From Pseudomonadota bacterium (GTDB taxonomy: Bacteria > Bdellovibrionota > FAC87 > UBA2466), in the NCBI GenBank assembly GCA_009927165.1, contig RFNO01000107.1, forward strand, positions 1 to 64,000: DNA of 64,000 bases. Reading direction: 5' to 3'. Made by a program: the position numbers and the translations under genes. Positions 16,724-25,678 of the stretch are shown here, piece by piece. The notes below the pieces were generated by a model, which was not told where the DNA came from, did not search any database, and saw nothing but the letters and a program-made list of their open reading frames with translations. The first letter of the stretch is position 1. Each line of letters begins with the position of its first letter.

Positions 16724-16774
16724 CCCGTGTTTTTGTTGGTGTAAACGCCACTGTTTCTCTGCTATCAACACGGG
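16724..16774. repeat. Inverted repeat in the gltX-KimA intergenic region
   Basis: CCCGTGTT (16724-16731) and AACACGGG (16767-16774) are perfect 8-bp inverted arms 35 nt apart, ending 32 nt before the ATG of the permease gene. It could be an operator or the base of an RNA structure. I looked for ydaO/c-di-AMP riboswitch hallmarks, which would suit a KimA gene, and did not see them. Confidence 0.4.
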
Positions 16775-16806
16775 TTACAATTTAAGACTTTAAGGATAAA
16801 AACGTT

Positions 16807-18834
16807 ATGCCTCTTACTCGGCTTCCTGAATCTCCGTTAAAACGTTTGTGGCATGCCATTATTGGAACCGCAAAAGATCCCCATGATCCCAATCTCACCC
16901 ATCAACTTTCCTTAGTGGCATTTCTGGCCTGGGTGGGACTTGGTGTAGATGGACTTTCATCTTCTGCGTATGGTCCTGAAGAAGCTTATCGTGCTTTGGG
17001 GAGTCATACTTATTTGGCAGTGATGCTGATGATTGCCACTAGCTTCACAGTGCTCGTGATCTCAGTTGCCTATAGCAAACTCATTGAGCAGTTTCCACAT
17101 GGTGGGGGGGGCTACCTGGTAGCTACTCAAATTTTAGGGAAATCTCCCGGAGTGATCTCGGGCTGTGCTCTTCTGGTTGATTATGTCCTCACAATTACGG
17201 TATCGATTGCGAGCGGTGGCGATGCAATTTTCAGTTTATTACCGTTAGATCTCCAGCCGTACAAATTGCCGTTCGAAGCTTTTGCCATTTTATTTTTGGT
17301 CTTCATGAATATGAGAGGACTAAAAGAATCGGTAAAAGTTATTGTTCCTTTCTTCCTGTTGTTCATTGTGACTCACGCCATTGTCATTTTTGGAGGAATT
17401 GGAATTCACTTGAGTGATTTTCCGGCCCTTTATGAAAGAACAAAAGCTGGCTATGAAAGTGGAATTTCCACTATGGGAAAATGGGGACTGTTTTTGTTGT
17501 TTTTAAGAGCCTATTCGTTTGGGGGTGGAACTTACACCGGTATTGAAGCGGTTTCCAATGGGGTAGGAACTCTGCGTGAACCCCGTGTTGCGACGGGAAA
17601 AAGAACGATGGCTTATTTGGCCCTTTCGCTCTCAATTACTGCAGGTGGCTTACTCCTTTGTTACATGTTGTACCAAGTGGTTCCAGTCGAGGGAAGAACC
17701 CTGAATGCTCTTCTAGTAGACCAGTTTGCGGGGCATTGGGAATTTGCAGGCATTCCTATTGGTAAGGGATTTGTTTGGGCAACCGTTTTCTCGGAATGTG
17801 TGCTTTTATTTGTGGCCGCTCAAACTGGTTTTATCGATGGTCCTCGAGTTATGGCAAACATGGCAGTGGATTCGTGGCTCCCCCGACGGTTTGCAGCTCT
17901 TTCGGATCGTCTTACTATGCACAATGGAATTTTTATTATGGGATTGGCCGCTTTGGCCACTCTTCTCTACACGCAAGGGCACATCACTTTATTGGTGGTG
18001 ATGTACAGCATTAATGTGTTCATTACTTTCTCCATGACAGAAGCTGCTATGGTCAAATTCTGGATTTCTGAGCGAAAAGACCGACCTAACTGGAAAAGTA
18101 ATCTAGCGTTACATAGTGTTGGATTTCTCCTTTGCTTCTCTATTCTGTGGGTGATGATTTTGGAGAAGTTTTTAGAAGGTGCTTGGGCAACAGTTGTTAT
18201 TACATCTGTTTTTGTTTTTTTAGCCTTTGTAATCAAACGACACTACTTGAAAATTGGTCAGAGAATTAAGCATATCGAAGGAAAAATTCGCGAAGTAACC
18301 CGACATCCGAAAGAGGGAGCCACGCCGTACGTTCCTGAGTTTGATCCGACTGAACCGGTGGCAGCTATTTTAGTAGGGGGCTATAGCAAGTTAGGCCGTA
18401 GGAGCCTTCTTGCAGTGCTTAGAGCTTTTCCTAAAACATTTAAGAATGTTGTTTTTCTGTCTGTGGGAGTTGTAAATTCCGAATTCTTTCATAAAGGTGA
18501 TGTCAGTGCTCTCGAGCACCGGACAGAAGAAACATTGAAAGGGTACGAAGGTATCGCAAATCGGTTGGGGTTGGCGGCTCGTCATGCTTTTCGAATTGGA
18601 ACTGATGTCGTTCAGGAAGCATCCCAACTTTGCCTAGATGTTTCCAAAGATTATCCCCAAGCCATTTTCTTTGCGGGAGAGTTGGTTTTTGAAAACCCGC
18701 ATTGGTTTGACCGATTATTACATAACGAAACTGCTTATGCGATTCAGAGACAAATTCGGCATGCAGGTCTTGCTATGGTCATCCTGCCACTCGTTTTACA
18801 TGAAGAGGAACCCCAGCCTTCCGAATTACCTTGA
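16807..18834 (+). CDS. KimA-like APC-superfamily permease, probable potassium importer
   Basis: The 675 residues have about 12 membrane segments followed by a cytosolic C-terminal domain of about 190 residues (from KRHYLKIGQRIKH). The segment GLGVDGLSSSAYGPEEAYRAL and the loop EQFPHGGGGYLVA match the KimA/YdaO-type branch of the APC superfamily, whose characterised member is a high-affinity K+/H+ symporter, rather than amino acid transporters. GTYTGIEAVSNGV and ERKDRPNW are also typical. The C-terminal domain (VGGYSKLGRRSLLAVLRAFP, GVVNSEFFHKG) resembles a nucleotide-binding-like regulatory fold. It stands alone with its own leader containing an inverted repeat. Substrate is inferred from family only. 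Confidence 0.82.
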   Translation: MPLTRLPESPLKRLWHAIIGTAKDPHDPNLTHQLSLVAFLAWVGLGVDGLSSSAYGPEEAYRALGSHTYLAVMLMIATSFTVLVISVAYSKLIEQFPHGGGGYLVATQILGKSPGVISGCALLVDYVLTITVSIASGGDAIFSLLPLDLQPYKLPFEAFAILFLVFMNMRGLKESVKVIVPFFLLFIVTHAIVIFGGIGIHLSDFPALYERTKAGYESGISTMGKWGLFLLFLRAYSFGGGTYTGIEAVSNGVGTLREPRVATGKRTMAYLALSLSITAGGLLLCYMLYQVVPVEGRTLNALLVDQFAGHWEFAGIPIGKGFVWATVFSECVLLFVAAQTGFIDGPRVMANMAVDSWLPRRFAALSDRLTMHNGIFIMGLAALATLLYTQGHITLLVVMYSINVFITFSMTEAAMVKFWISERKDRPNWKSNLALHSVGFLLCFSILWVMILEKFLEGAWATVVITSVFVFLAFVIKRHYLKIGQRIKHIEGKIREVTRHPKEGATPYVPEFDPTEPVAAILVGGYSKLGRRSLLAVLRAFPKTFKNVVFLSVGVVNSEFFHKGDVSALEHRTEETLKGYEGIANRLGLAARHAFRIGTDVVQEASQLCLDVSKDYPQAIFFAGELVFENPHWFDRLLHNETAYAIQRQIRHAGLAMVILPLVLHEEEPQPSELP

Positions 18835-18843
18835 GGAAGGGGT

Positions 18844-18873
18844 GGGAACGGCGGCCGTTTTACCGCCATTCCC
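18844..18873 (+). terminator. Hairpin after the KimA-like gene
   Basis: GGGAACGGCGG and CCGCCATTCCC pair over 11 positions with one mismatch around an 8-nt loop, 10 nt after the permease stop. It lacks a T-tract (GGGGGGAGAC follows), so it may stall or protect RNA rather than terminate alone. A 12-bp palindrome, AGAGACGTCTCT, lies at 18909-18920. Confidence 0.45.
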
Positions 18874-18942
18874 GGGGGGAGACATCATGCAAAACAGCTT
18901 TCAAATAAAGAGACGTCTCTCACCGAGAATTTGTGACGAAGT

Positions 18943-19707
18943 TTAAAATAACTTAAGCTGGGTTAGTGCATCCATCGATAAGGCCTGAGCTCGTTCGGAA
19001 GTGACAGGCTCTTTACTTCCAGAACCTTTTGTCATGAGCGTCACAAAAGTCCAACTTTCCTTTTGATTCCTGAGCTGTCCAACAAACCAGGCCGTTTCTG
19101 CGTCTTCACCCTTTTGTCCCCAAACCTCAATGCCAGCTCTATACTTGCCAATATAGAAAAGCTTTTTGGTTAACGCCCAGCTTGTGGATTTTACTTGCAC
19201 CGCTTCCTGGAAAAAAGTTTCTGCAAAAGCCAATTGCTTTACTGGAGACATTTTTAACTCTCTTGGATCTGTGCTTTCATTTCCATATCTAAACATAGAA
19301 AGATACTTTTTGAGTGGCTCTTTCCCAATTTGACGGGTTAGTCTTTCGGTTACCCAATCCACGCGATTCTGAATCCAATCAACGGCGAATTGATCTTTAT
19401 TCCAAGTGGGATTCTCATAGTGAGTTCCATCCCATTTAAAAAGGGTCTTCTCATCTTGGAGAAGTCCTAAATCATTTGCGATCAGGGTCAGTGGCAAATA
19501 AAAAGTCTGATTGGGAGATACTTCTTTTGAGCAAACTCTCCCCCCCCATTTTAAGTCGGTGTTTTTTGAAAGTGAGTTCTTAAGAAGGAAACAGGCCCTT
19601 TCCCCCTCGAATACTTCAGCTATCTTATTTGTGGAATGAGCTGGTAGCGATAAAGCCGTTAGGCTTAACAAAGACGACAGGAAACAAAGGCTTGTAAAAA
19701 AGTTCAT
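18943..19707 (-). CDS. Degenerate class D beta-lactamase-like periplasmic protein
   Basis: A signal peptide (about 1-24) precedes a domain that follows the OXA beta-lactamase layout: FKWDGTHYENPTWNKD, the YGN motif in FRYGNEST, ELKMSPVKQLAF (canonical SLKISPxEQ) and AWFVGQL. The catalytic positions are changed. Where OXA enzymes have STFK, this has QTFY (about residues 67-70), so both the Ser nucleophile and the carbamylated Lys are missing; the SxV motif reads NRV, and no clean KTG is present. It is probably not a hydrolase but may bind or sense something. The start is ATG 19707, overlapping the antiporter stop as TAATG; the ORF-track TTG 19719 is less likely. Confidence 0.7.
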   Translation of the reverse strand: MNFFTSLCFLSSLLSLTALSLPAHSTNKIAEVFEGERACFLLKNSLSKNTDLKWGGRVCSKEVSPNQTFYLPLTLIANDLGLLQDEKTLFKWDGTHYENPTWNKDQFAVDWIQNRVDWVTERLTRQIGKEPLKKYLSMFRYGNESTDPRELKMSPVKQLAFAETFFQEAVQVKSTSWALTKKLFYIGKYRAGIEVWGQKGEDAETAWFVGQLRNQKESWTFVTLMTKGSGSKEPVTSERAQALSMDALTQLKLF

Positions 19708-20975
19708 TAGACCACCCAAAAGAACATAATAGTCACTAATGTGGGTAAAATAGCATAAACGAAAAGTTTTGTAGGGCTAATTCCTTCAGGACCAAACGTA
19801 GAATTTAAAATCGAAAAACCAGCTGGGTTGGGTGCATTTGCAATGACAGTGAGTCCGCCCCCAGTGACGGCCCCGGCGACGAGCGCATATTTTAGTTCGT
19901 TTGTAATGTGAGGAACTTGAGACCCTAAATAGGTAAGAGCTGCATTATCAAGAAAGGCTGTCAGTCCCGTACTACCGAAATAGAGTGCCGAAGAAGAAAG
20001 AGAATTGAGCAGAGGCTCTAACCACCATCTTTGGAAACTACCTAAAACGACCAGCCCCCCCAAGAAAAAGCTGACTAAGAGGCTTTCTTTAATCTTAAGA
20101 TCGATTTGGTGTTCTTTGGTAATGCTGACTAATCCCAAGAAAAACAAAAAGAGTCCTATAAAAATAACTGCATGGTGTGCAGAAAGAGTCACTAGAGAAA
20201 GAAATAGGACATGAATCGCTATCAGCCAAATGGGTGTTTTTCGGTCGTCTGAAGCCAAGCTCGCCTGTAGAGCCGACAACTCCTTGCGGAATAAAGCCCC
20301 TAAAATAAGGGAGTTCAAAAACACAGTGAGAGCAGCTCTCCAACCAAAATGAGCCAGCATAAAGCTGAGATCCCAACCCCATTGGGAACTGACCATAAGA
20401 ACGGGAGGGGCGGCATAGGGCGTAAGAGTGCCTCCAATGGAAATATTTACGAAAAGTACGGCTAAAGTAAGATACTTGAAGGATTCGCTCTGAGTTCTAT
20501 CAAAAAACCTATCTTTGAGAATAAAAGCAGTCACTGTCATGGCGGCAGGCTCTGTGATTAAGCTACCAAACAATGGCCCTAAAGTAAGTGTGGCGATTAA
20601 GAAAGAGCAGTCTTTACCTAAAGGTAACCAACGACTGACCCATGAGATTAATCGTTGAGTAATCGAAAGAATGGGTTTTGTTGCAGCCATTGTCATGATT
20701 ACAAAAACGAATAGAGGCTCATTAAAGTTAAGAGATTCCAAGTGTTCAAGAACTGTGCTTCCTCCGGTAAGGCTTGCTAGCAACAACAAAAGCCAAAAAG
20801 ACCAAAACCCAAAGACAATTTCTACTTCCCCAAGAAGATGAAAGAGATTTTCTAATAAGCTGCCGTCGGGAAATTTTTGCGCCAAATGCTGAAACCATTT
20901 TATGGCAAAAGAGTGAATAACTGCTACAGCGAGAAATACTGCCCCTAAAAGTTCGGACACACCGGGATTGTTCAT
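19707..20975 (-). CDS. Putative Na+/H+ antiporter family membrane protein
   Basis: About 11-12 hydrophobic segments in 422 residues match the putative Na+/H+ antiporter family (Pfam PF07399 type). Conserved-looking stretches are SLITEPAAMTVTAFIL, GGTLTPYAAPPVLMVSSQWGW, FLDNAALTYLGSQVP and AVTGGGLTVIANAPNPAG, the last resembling the ion-transporter superfamily re-entrant loops. Ion and direction are untested for the family. The stop codon shares bases with the start of the degenerate beta-lactamase-like gene (TAATG), so the two are translated together. Pairing an ion antiporter with a penicillin-recognising fold is unusual. Confidence 0.78.
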   Translation of the reverse strand: MNNPGVSELLGAVFLAVAVIHSFAIKWFQHLAQKFPDGSLLENLFHLLGEVEIVFGFWSFWLLLLLASLTGGSTVLEHLESLNFNEPLFVFVIMTMAATKPILSITQRLISWVSRWLPLGKDCSFLIATLTLGPLFGSLITEPAAMTVTAFILKDRFFDRTQSESFKYLTLAVLFVNISIGGTLTPYAAPPVLMVSSQWGWDLSFMLAHFGWRAALTVFLNSLILGALFRKELSALQASLASDDRKTPIWLIAIHVLFLSLVTLSAHHAVIFIGLFLFFLGLVSITKEHQIDLKIKESLLVSFFLGGLVVLGSFQRWWLEPLLNSLSSSALYFGSTGLTAFLDNAALTYLGSQVPHITNELKYALVAGAVTGGGLTVIANAPNPAGFSILNSTFGPEGISPTKLFVYAILPTLVTIMFFWVV

Positions 20976-21037
20976 ATCGTCATTCTACCGAACATGGCAT
21001 GACCTATGCACTCATTTTTCACAGAAGGAGTTATTTG

Positions 21038-21364
21038 ATGAAGTTTAGATTTAAATCATGCCTAGTTGGGTTTTTTTCACTCTTTATGAGTTTATCTGTC
21101 AGCGCAAATTGCATTCGGGACCTTGGACCCTATGAGGATCAATACGGATTTGCCATTTTTCCTTTTTTAAATACTTGCGATGAAGCGGTGACAGTAAATC
21201 TTTGCGTAAAATCCTTTCCCGCAGGAAGAAATCGTGCGGTTTTCAATCTTTATTCAGGTTCGGGGAGTGGAAGGAACACGATCTACATCACTGATGGCAA
21301 ATGGAAAGACTATTATTCCTATCGTTGGATGGAAAATGCCAGCGTAGAGTGTCCTTTCTACTAA
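21038..21364 (+). CDS. Small secreted Cys-containing protein, function unknown
   Basis: I do not recognise the family. From ATG 21038 (AAGGAG 7 nt upstream; the ORF-track start at 20999 is too early) it encodes 108 residues: a signal peptide ending at SVSA, then a mature domain of about 85 residues with four Cys (NC, TC, LC, EC), enough for two disulfides. Aromatic residues (DYYSYRWM) cluster near the C terminus. It is probably a small exported beta-rich protein. The next gene is 26 nt downstream with its own SD. Confidence 0.65.
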   Translation: MKFRFKSCLVGFFSLFMSLSVSANCIRDLGPYEDQYGFAIFPFLNTCDEAVTVNLCVKSFPAGRNRAVFNLYSGSGSGRNTIYITDGKWKDYYSYRWMENASVECPFY

Positions 21365-21390
21365 AAGGAAACATTTAACAAGGAGTCTGT

Positions 21391-21843
21391 ATGATAACCG
21401 AAGCAAGAAAGATGGAATATGCGGCACAACCCACTTCTGAGGAATCGCTCACCATTATTCAGAAATACGTTTTATTAAGAGCCCATCCCAGGAGATTGTT
21501 TCTCGATGTAGCAGCGCTCATCTGGGAAGTTTACTTTCTTTGGAATCAAAACTGGAAGGCAGCTCTCGGGGTTTTTCTGGCCATGAATACCGTAGGGCTT
21601 TTGGCAGTGAGAAAGATTAACTATCAAGAGTTTGCAAAAACCACTTTAGGCAAGATGGCTCTTCTGCATCTTCATCCCATGAATCTAACAATCCAGCTAG
21701 TGGGTGCAACTTTGAGCATTTACGGTATTTGGTGGCATGACACTTTAACGGTGTTGACTGGTATAACTCTTCTCTATGTTGGTCACTTTTATGGTTGGTC
21801 GCGCGTTCATCCCTCGCTAAAAATGAAGGAACGGTCAGCTTAA
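21391..21843 (+). CDS. Small integral membrane protein, function unknown
   Basis: The 150-residue product has about four hydrophobic segments (about 39-52, 57-73, 96-113, 117-133) and a polar N terminus. No family is recognised. AAGGAG lies 8 nt before the ATG, so it is well translated. It lies between the small secreted protein and the first glycosyltransferase of the glycan locus, so it may mark the left border of that locus. Confidence 0.65.
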   Translation: MITEARKMEYAAQPTSEESLTIIQKYVLLRAHPRRLFLDVAALIWEVYFLWNQNWKAALGVFLAMNTVGLLAVRKINYQEFAKTTLGKMALLHLHPMNLTIQLVGATLSIYGIWWHDTLTVLTGITLLYVGHFYGWSRVHPSLKMKERSA

Positions 21844-21931
21844 CTTGCTCGGTGCCTATTCCTTATTTCACGAAGGGACTAGGCACCGTCTCTTCTTGTC
21901 TTCTTTGCCCTGTTATGGGAAGAAGACCCCG

Positions 21932-22801
21932 ATGAAGCACAGTCTTTCCATCATCACAGCTATCCACAATGGCTTACCCATGAATCGACTATTCTGGAAG
22001 GCACTGTCGCAAAATACCCAATCTCATTTTGAACTAATTGTTGTGGACAATCACTCCACGGATGGATCTGAAAAGTTTTTTGAGTCACTTGCTAGCCAAA
22101 CGCGAGCCCGTTCACAAAGGGTGGTTTACCTCCGGAATGAAACCAACCAGTCCTATCCGCAAAGCCAAATACAGGGAATGGAAAAGGCCCAGTACCCAGT
22201 CCTCTGTTTCCTTAACAATGACATTTGGATGCCAAAAGGATGGGACCAACCTTTTCTGGATGCTTTAGAAAAAAATTCCTTGTTGATTCTGAGTCCCAGT
22301 GGTCAAGAGGCTCAGCCTACGCAAAGGGAATCTGATTTATTGAAGCGTCGTTGGAAGCACGTATTGTGGTGTTCGAAGGTTTGGGCAAGCCTTTTTAGAA
22401 AAACCGAAGAGGACAGACTTTGGAAGAGCCTTCAGTGGATGTATGGGGATTTGGATAGTTTCTCTTCGCCTACTCGAGGCCCAAAAGAGTGGATGCCCGG
22501 TATCAAGGGAGACTCGGTTATTCTCCATCGAAACGTCACAGAGCGATTAGGTACTCTTTGGGATCCTCACATACAGGCTGCTGACTGGCACTTGTACTTA
22601 AAGGCCGCAAAACTTCACGAGGAAGATCCGAGTTTTCCCCTGCCTCGGATTCTGTTAAAGACGTACATCCACCATTTTGGAAAGTACTCTGCCAGGCAAA
22701 ATTATGAGGCTCTCCCCCCTGGCTTGAAATTCAAAAGTATCGATGAAGTTTGGGGCCAAGAGACGGTTCAAAAACTTTGGTGGGGATACCACTTACCGTA
22801 A
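21932..22801 (+). CDS. Glycosyltransferase family 2 protein
   Basis: A GT-A fold inverting glycosyltransferase of 289 residues. It opens with SLSIITAIHNG, has FELIVVDNHSTDGSE (nucleotide-binding Asp) and the DxD-type metal motif CFLNNDIWMPKGW. The remaining part (WMPGIKGDSVILHRN, DPHIQAADWHLYLKAAK) is typical of the acceptor half. The start was moved from 21845 to ATG 21932, because homologues begin just before the first beta strand. It is the first gene of the surface-glycan locus. Donor and acceptor are unknown. Confidence 0.82.
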   Translation: MKHSLSIITAIHNGLPMNRLFWKALSQNTQSHFELIVVDNHSTDGSEKFFESLASQTRARSQRVVYLRNETNQSYPQSQIQGMEKAQYPVLCFLNNDIWMPKGWDQPFLDALEKNSLLILSPSGQEAQPTQRESDLLKRRWKHVLWCSKVWASLFRKTEEDRLWKSLQWMYGDLDSFSSPTRGPKEWMPGIKGDSVILHRNVTERLGTLWDPHIQAADWHLYLKAAKLHEEDPSFPLPRILLKTYIHHFGKYSARQNYEALPPGLKFKSIDEVWGQETVQKLWWGYHLP

Positions 22802-22849
22802 TTTGATTGGGTTCTTGCCAGTTGGGGGTTCGTTGTCTAGGCTGCCTTT

Positions 22850-23623
22850 ATGCTGAACGGTCAAAGAATAGTTTGTGTGTTACCTGCTTATAACGCCGAA
22901 AAAACTTTAGAAAAGACGTTGAGAGATGTCCCTGAAGGGATTGTGGATCGCTTTATTCTGGTGGACGATTGCTCTAAGGACGAAACGGCCAAAACTGCTC
23001 GTTCTCTGATGGATGCTTGGCCGATCAGAGTAATTCAGCATGAAAAAAATTTGGGCTATGGCGGCAATCAGAAAACTTGCTATCAAGCTGCCCTTAATGA
23101 GGGCGCTGATATCGTTGTCATGCTCCATCCCGATTATCAGTACGAACCCAAACTATTGGGAGCTTTGGTTTGGATGATTGCTTCCGGTGTTTATGATATC
23201 GGGTTGGGTTCTCGTATTTTGGGAAAAGGTGCTTTGAGTGGTGGAATGCCCATTTGGAAATATGTTGCTAATAGATTACTCACTTTTGTAGAGAACTTAC
23301 TGATTGGTCAAAAGCTTTCCGAGTATCATACAGGATATCGGGCTTATTCTGCTCAAGTGCTGAAGACACTTCCCCTAGATTCATTCAGTGATGATTTTGT
23401 TTTTGATAATGAGTTTCTGGTCATGGCCAATTCAATGGGCTTTCGAATGGGAGAAGTTTCGGTGCCTACAAAATACTTTCCAGAAGCGAGTTCTATCAAT
23501 TTCGCTCGTAGCGTGAAATATGGCTTAGGAGTGCTTCGTTGTTCTTGGTGGGGACTCAGAATGAGGATGTCCGGATCTAAAAGTCTTCAAAATCCAAATC
23601 CAGCACAGTATCAAACTGCCTAA
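22850..23623 (+). CDS. GT2 glycosyltransferase, dolichol-phosphate-sugar synthase-like
   Basis: The 257 residues begin VCVLPAYNAEKTLEKTL and contain FILVDDCSKDETAK, the family Gly-rich KNLGYGGNQKTCY and HPDYQYEP where DPM1-type enzymes have their metal site. Such proteins transfer a sugar from NDP-sugar to a polyprenyl phosphate or to a glycan. It lacks membrane helices. Its 3' end overlaps the convergent GT87-like gene by 99 nt. That neighbour uses polyprenyl-phosphate sugars in its family, so this gene could make its donor; that is inference from context. Confidence 0.84.
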   Translation: MLNGQRIVCVLPAYNAEKTLEKTLRDVPEGIVDRFILVDDCSKDETAKTARSLMDAWPIRVIQHEKNLGYGGNQKTCYQAALNEGADIVVMLHPDYQYEPKLLGALVWMIASGVYDIGLGSRILGKGALSGGMPIWKYVANRLLTFVENLLIGQKLSEYHTGYRAYSAQVLKTLPLDSFSDDFVFDNEFLVMANSMGFRMGEVSVPTKYFPEASSINFARSVKYGLGVLRCSWWGLRMRMSGSKSLQNPNPAQYQTA

Positions 23624-24694
23624 AATCAAAATTCCTTGGAGAGAGTAGTGGCTTACTAGAAGATCCCAAGTGTCGATAGGCCACAGCCATTGTGGCAGAA
23701 GTGCATACCCGATTGCTAAGAGCCAAAATATTTTAGAAGGGTTCCTGCATAGTACAGCCGACAAAAATGGGTAGCAATAAAGGAAGCCACAGGCCCAGAT
23801 CCGTGAAAACGAACAATAAAGAGTCGAGAGAATCAAAGCGAACCCAAGCGCCTTTTCACCACGTTTCTCTAAGCGTAGGGCCCAAAAAAAAGCCCATCCC
23901 CAAAAGGCTAACCCGATGACTTTTTCGATAAAGGCGAACTGACTTAATGTAACTGACGAAAAGAAATAGAAGGAGCGACCCAAAACAGCCATGGGAGTTT
24001 GGAAAGCGGGTACTAAAATCGATGCAGCTTGTTCATAAAGTGGAAGTGCCGAGAACCAATGAGTCCACCATAGCCTTGGGTTAGGAAGAACCAACAAAGT
24101 GAGAGCGATCCAAGCCGCCGTCCAACCAAAAAACCAGATGAGCATTCGTCGGCGCCCCGGGGAAAGAACAAAATAAGGAAGCAATAAAAGGGGCATGGGT
24201 CTTAGGGCGACAGCAACTGAGAAGAAGAGTCCAGAAAGGAGCTGGCCCCATGGCTCTTTCCTCAAACTCCATTCATGGCATGCCCACATAAGAACAAGGC
24301 CCAAAAAGAGAAAATTCAGAGATAAGAAAACGTCTGAAATCGCATGGGTGAAAAAAAGAAGTAACAAAAAAGCACTTGGGTTAGTCAGATTTCCTAACGT
24401 GGCTCGCCTAAAAAGGTAGAAAAGTCCTCCGAATGAATAGGCCCAAGCAATAAGCTTAGCGATCCCCATTGGCAGAAGAGCGAGCGGGATGAGAAAAACC
24501 GCAGTGATAGGAGATTGAAAAAAGTCACCGTTTTTAGCTGAATGGGTCGGATAGGGTGGATTAAGCCCCTGCAGAAGGGAAACATTCATGCTCTCAAGAT
24601 ACCCGCGAAAATCAATTCCCTTTAAAGCTTGGACCGAACACAGTAGGGCGATAACCACAAAAACAGATTGAATGGCATTACCTTGCTTTTTCAT
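23525..24694 (-). CDS. GT87-like polyprenyl-phosphate-sugar glycosyltransferase (DUF2029)
   Basis: An integral membrane protein of 389 residues with about ten hydrophobic segments. The first loop has GIDFRGYLESMNVSLLQGLNPPY, matching the DFxxYyxaaraxlxGxxPY pattern of GT87 and related GT-C enzymes, where the acidic residue is catalytic. GT87 members add mannose or other sugars from polyprenyl-phosphate donors on the periplasmic face. The start overlaps the stop of the upstream GT2 gene (TAATG). The C-terminal 33 residues lie in the 99-nt overlap with the convergent gene. Confidence 0.75.
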   Translation of the reverse strand: MKKQGNAIQSVFVVIALLCSVQALKGIDFRGYLESMNVSLLQGLNPPYPTHSAKNGDFFQSPITAVFLIPLALLPMGIAKLIAWAYSFGGLFYLFRRATLGNLTNPSAFLLLLFFTHAISDVFLSLNFLFLGLVLMWACHEWSLRKEPWGQLLSGLFFSVAVALRPMPLLLLPYFVLSPGRRRMLIWFFGWTAAWIALTLLVLPNPRLWWTHWFSALPLYEQAASILVPAFQTPMAVLGRSFYFFSSVTLSQFAFIEKVIGLAFWGWAFFWALRLEKRGEKALGFALILSTLYCSFSRIWACGFLYCYPFLSAVLCRNPSKIFWLLAIGYALLPQWLWPIDTWDLLVSHYSLQGILILGSLILCWIWILKTFRSGHPHSESPPRTTKHS

Positions 24695-25665
24695 TAGAAG
24701 GTTTTCATCTGTGGGTTACGCTGCTGTTTCTTCAGAAAACTCACTACTTCTTGTGTACTAAAAACCGGTTTCTTATCTTCAAAGTTCCGTCGAGACTTGT
24801 TGACTTTGTCCTTCAGCCGCCAAAAGTCCACGATCGCGCGGTAATAGGTAAAGTCTCCTATCATCCATCTTGTCAAACAATCCCATGTAAGCTTCGAGAA
24901 AAACAAAAACCTCTTAGTGGAGCTCAAATGAATATCATGAAGAATGAGCCGGTTTCGTAGGGAAATGGTTCGGATTTTTTTCGGCGTGTTATGCTTCGCT
25001 ATTGTAGAGGAAGCTGAGTGGTAAGCTTTTGCTTCCGGCTCGAAATAACATTTCCAGCCCATTCGCCAAGCGCGCAATCCTAAGTCCACGTCTTCATTAT
25101 AGAAGGGACTAAAGATTTCATCGAAAAAACCAATCTGCTCCAACTTTTTTCGATCCATAAGGGCATTAGCACCCGAAAGGAAGAAAGTGAGCAGAGCGTT
25201 TTTATCCACAATCATTAAGTTTTTTGTAGACCGGAAAATACCCAGCCAGGATTGCTCACAGACCTTAGCAGAGTCGGCTAATCTGGACAGTTCGGGATCC
25301 CACAGAGCTCCCATGACTCCGAAAGTTTCAGGCTCAGAAAAGTACTTTAGGAGCGAATGGAAATAATTAGGAGCCAACGAAGCATCGTTATTGAGAGCGA
25401 GAACTAAATCGTTTTTGGCTTTTCGAAATCCCCGATTGATGTTGGCGCTGAACCCCTTGGTTGCCTGACCCTCAACAATCACAACACTTGGAAATCGAGC
25501 TTTTAAAAATGAAACTGATTCGTCAGATGAACTGTCATCGGCCACGATGACTTCATGTTGTAATAAAGAGAGTTGTAGGGCGTTGAATACCGATGGCAAG
25601 TGTCTTTCTAGCAGGTCCCTGCCATTAAAGTTTGGTATGACAACTGAAAGAGAGAGTTTAGACAA
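24694..25665 (-). CDS. Glycosyltransferase family 2, rhamnosyltransferase-like
   Basis: A 323-residue GT-A enzyme: SVVIPNFNGRDLLERHLPS at the N terminus, VIVADDSSSDES, LALNNDASLAPNYF (DxD-type NND) and FSPFYNEDVDLGLRAWRMGWK, the ED catalytic base region common to WcaE/rhamnosyltransferase-type GT2 proteins. Start TTG, with GAGGA upstream. It is coupled to the GT87-like gene below and follows the next GT gene by 13 nt, so the minus-strand genes from 29662 down to 23525 form one long operon. Confidence 0.85.
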   Translation of the reverse strand: MSKLSLSVVIPNFNGRDLLERHLPSVFNALQLSLLQHEVIVADDSSSDESVSFLKARFPSVVIVEGQATKGFSANINRGFRKAKNDLVLALNNDASLAPNYFHSLLKYFSEPETFGVMGALWDPELSRLADSAKVCEQSWLGIFRSTKNLMIVDKNALLTFFLSGANALMDRKKLEQIGFFDEIFSPFYNEDVDLGLRAWRMGWKCYFEPEAKAYHSASSTIAKHNTPKKIRTISLRNRLILHDIHLSSTKRFLFFSKLTWDCLTRWMIGDFTYYRAIVDFWRLKDKVNKSRRNFEDKKPVFSTQEVVSFLKKQQRNPQMKTF

Positions 25666-25678
25666 AGGCTTCCTCGAA

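Noticed and set aside
16634-16806. c-di-AMP (ydaO) riboswitch upstream of the KimA-like gene
   Set aside because: The function would fit, but I see only an inverted repeat and none of the conserved sequence blocks of that riboswitch.
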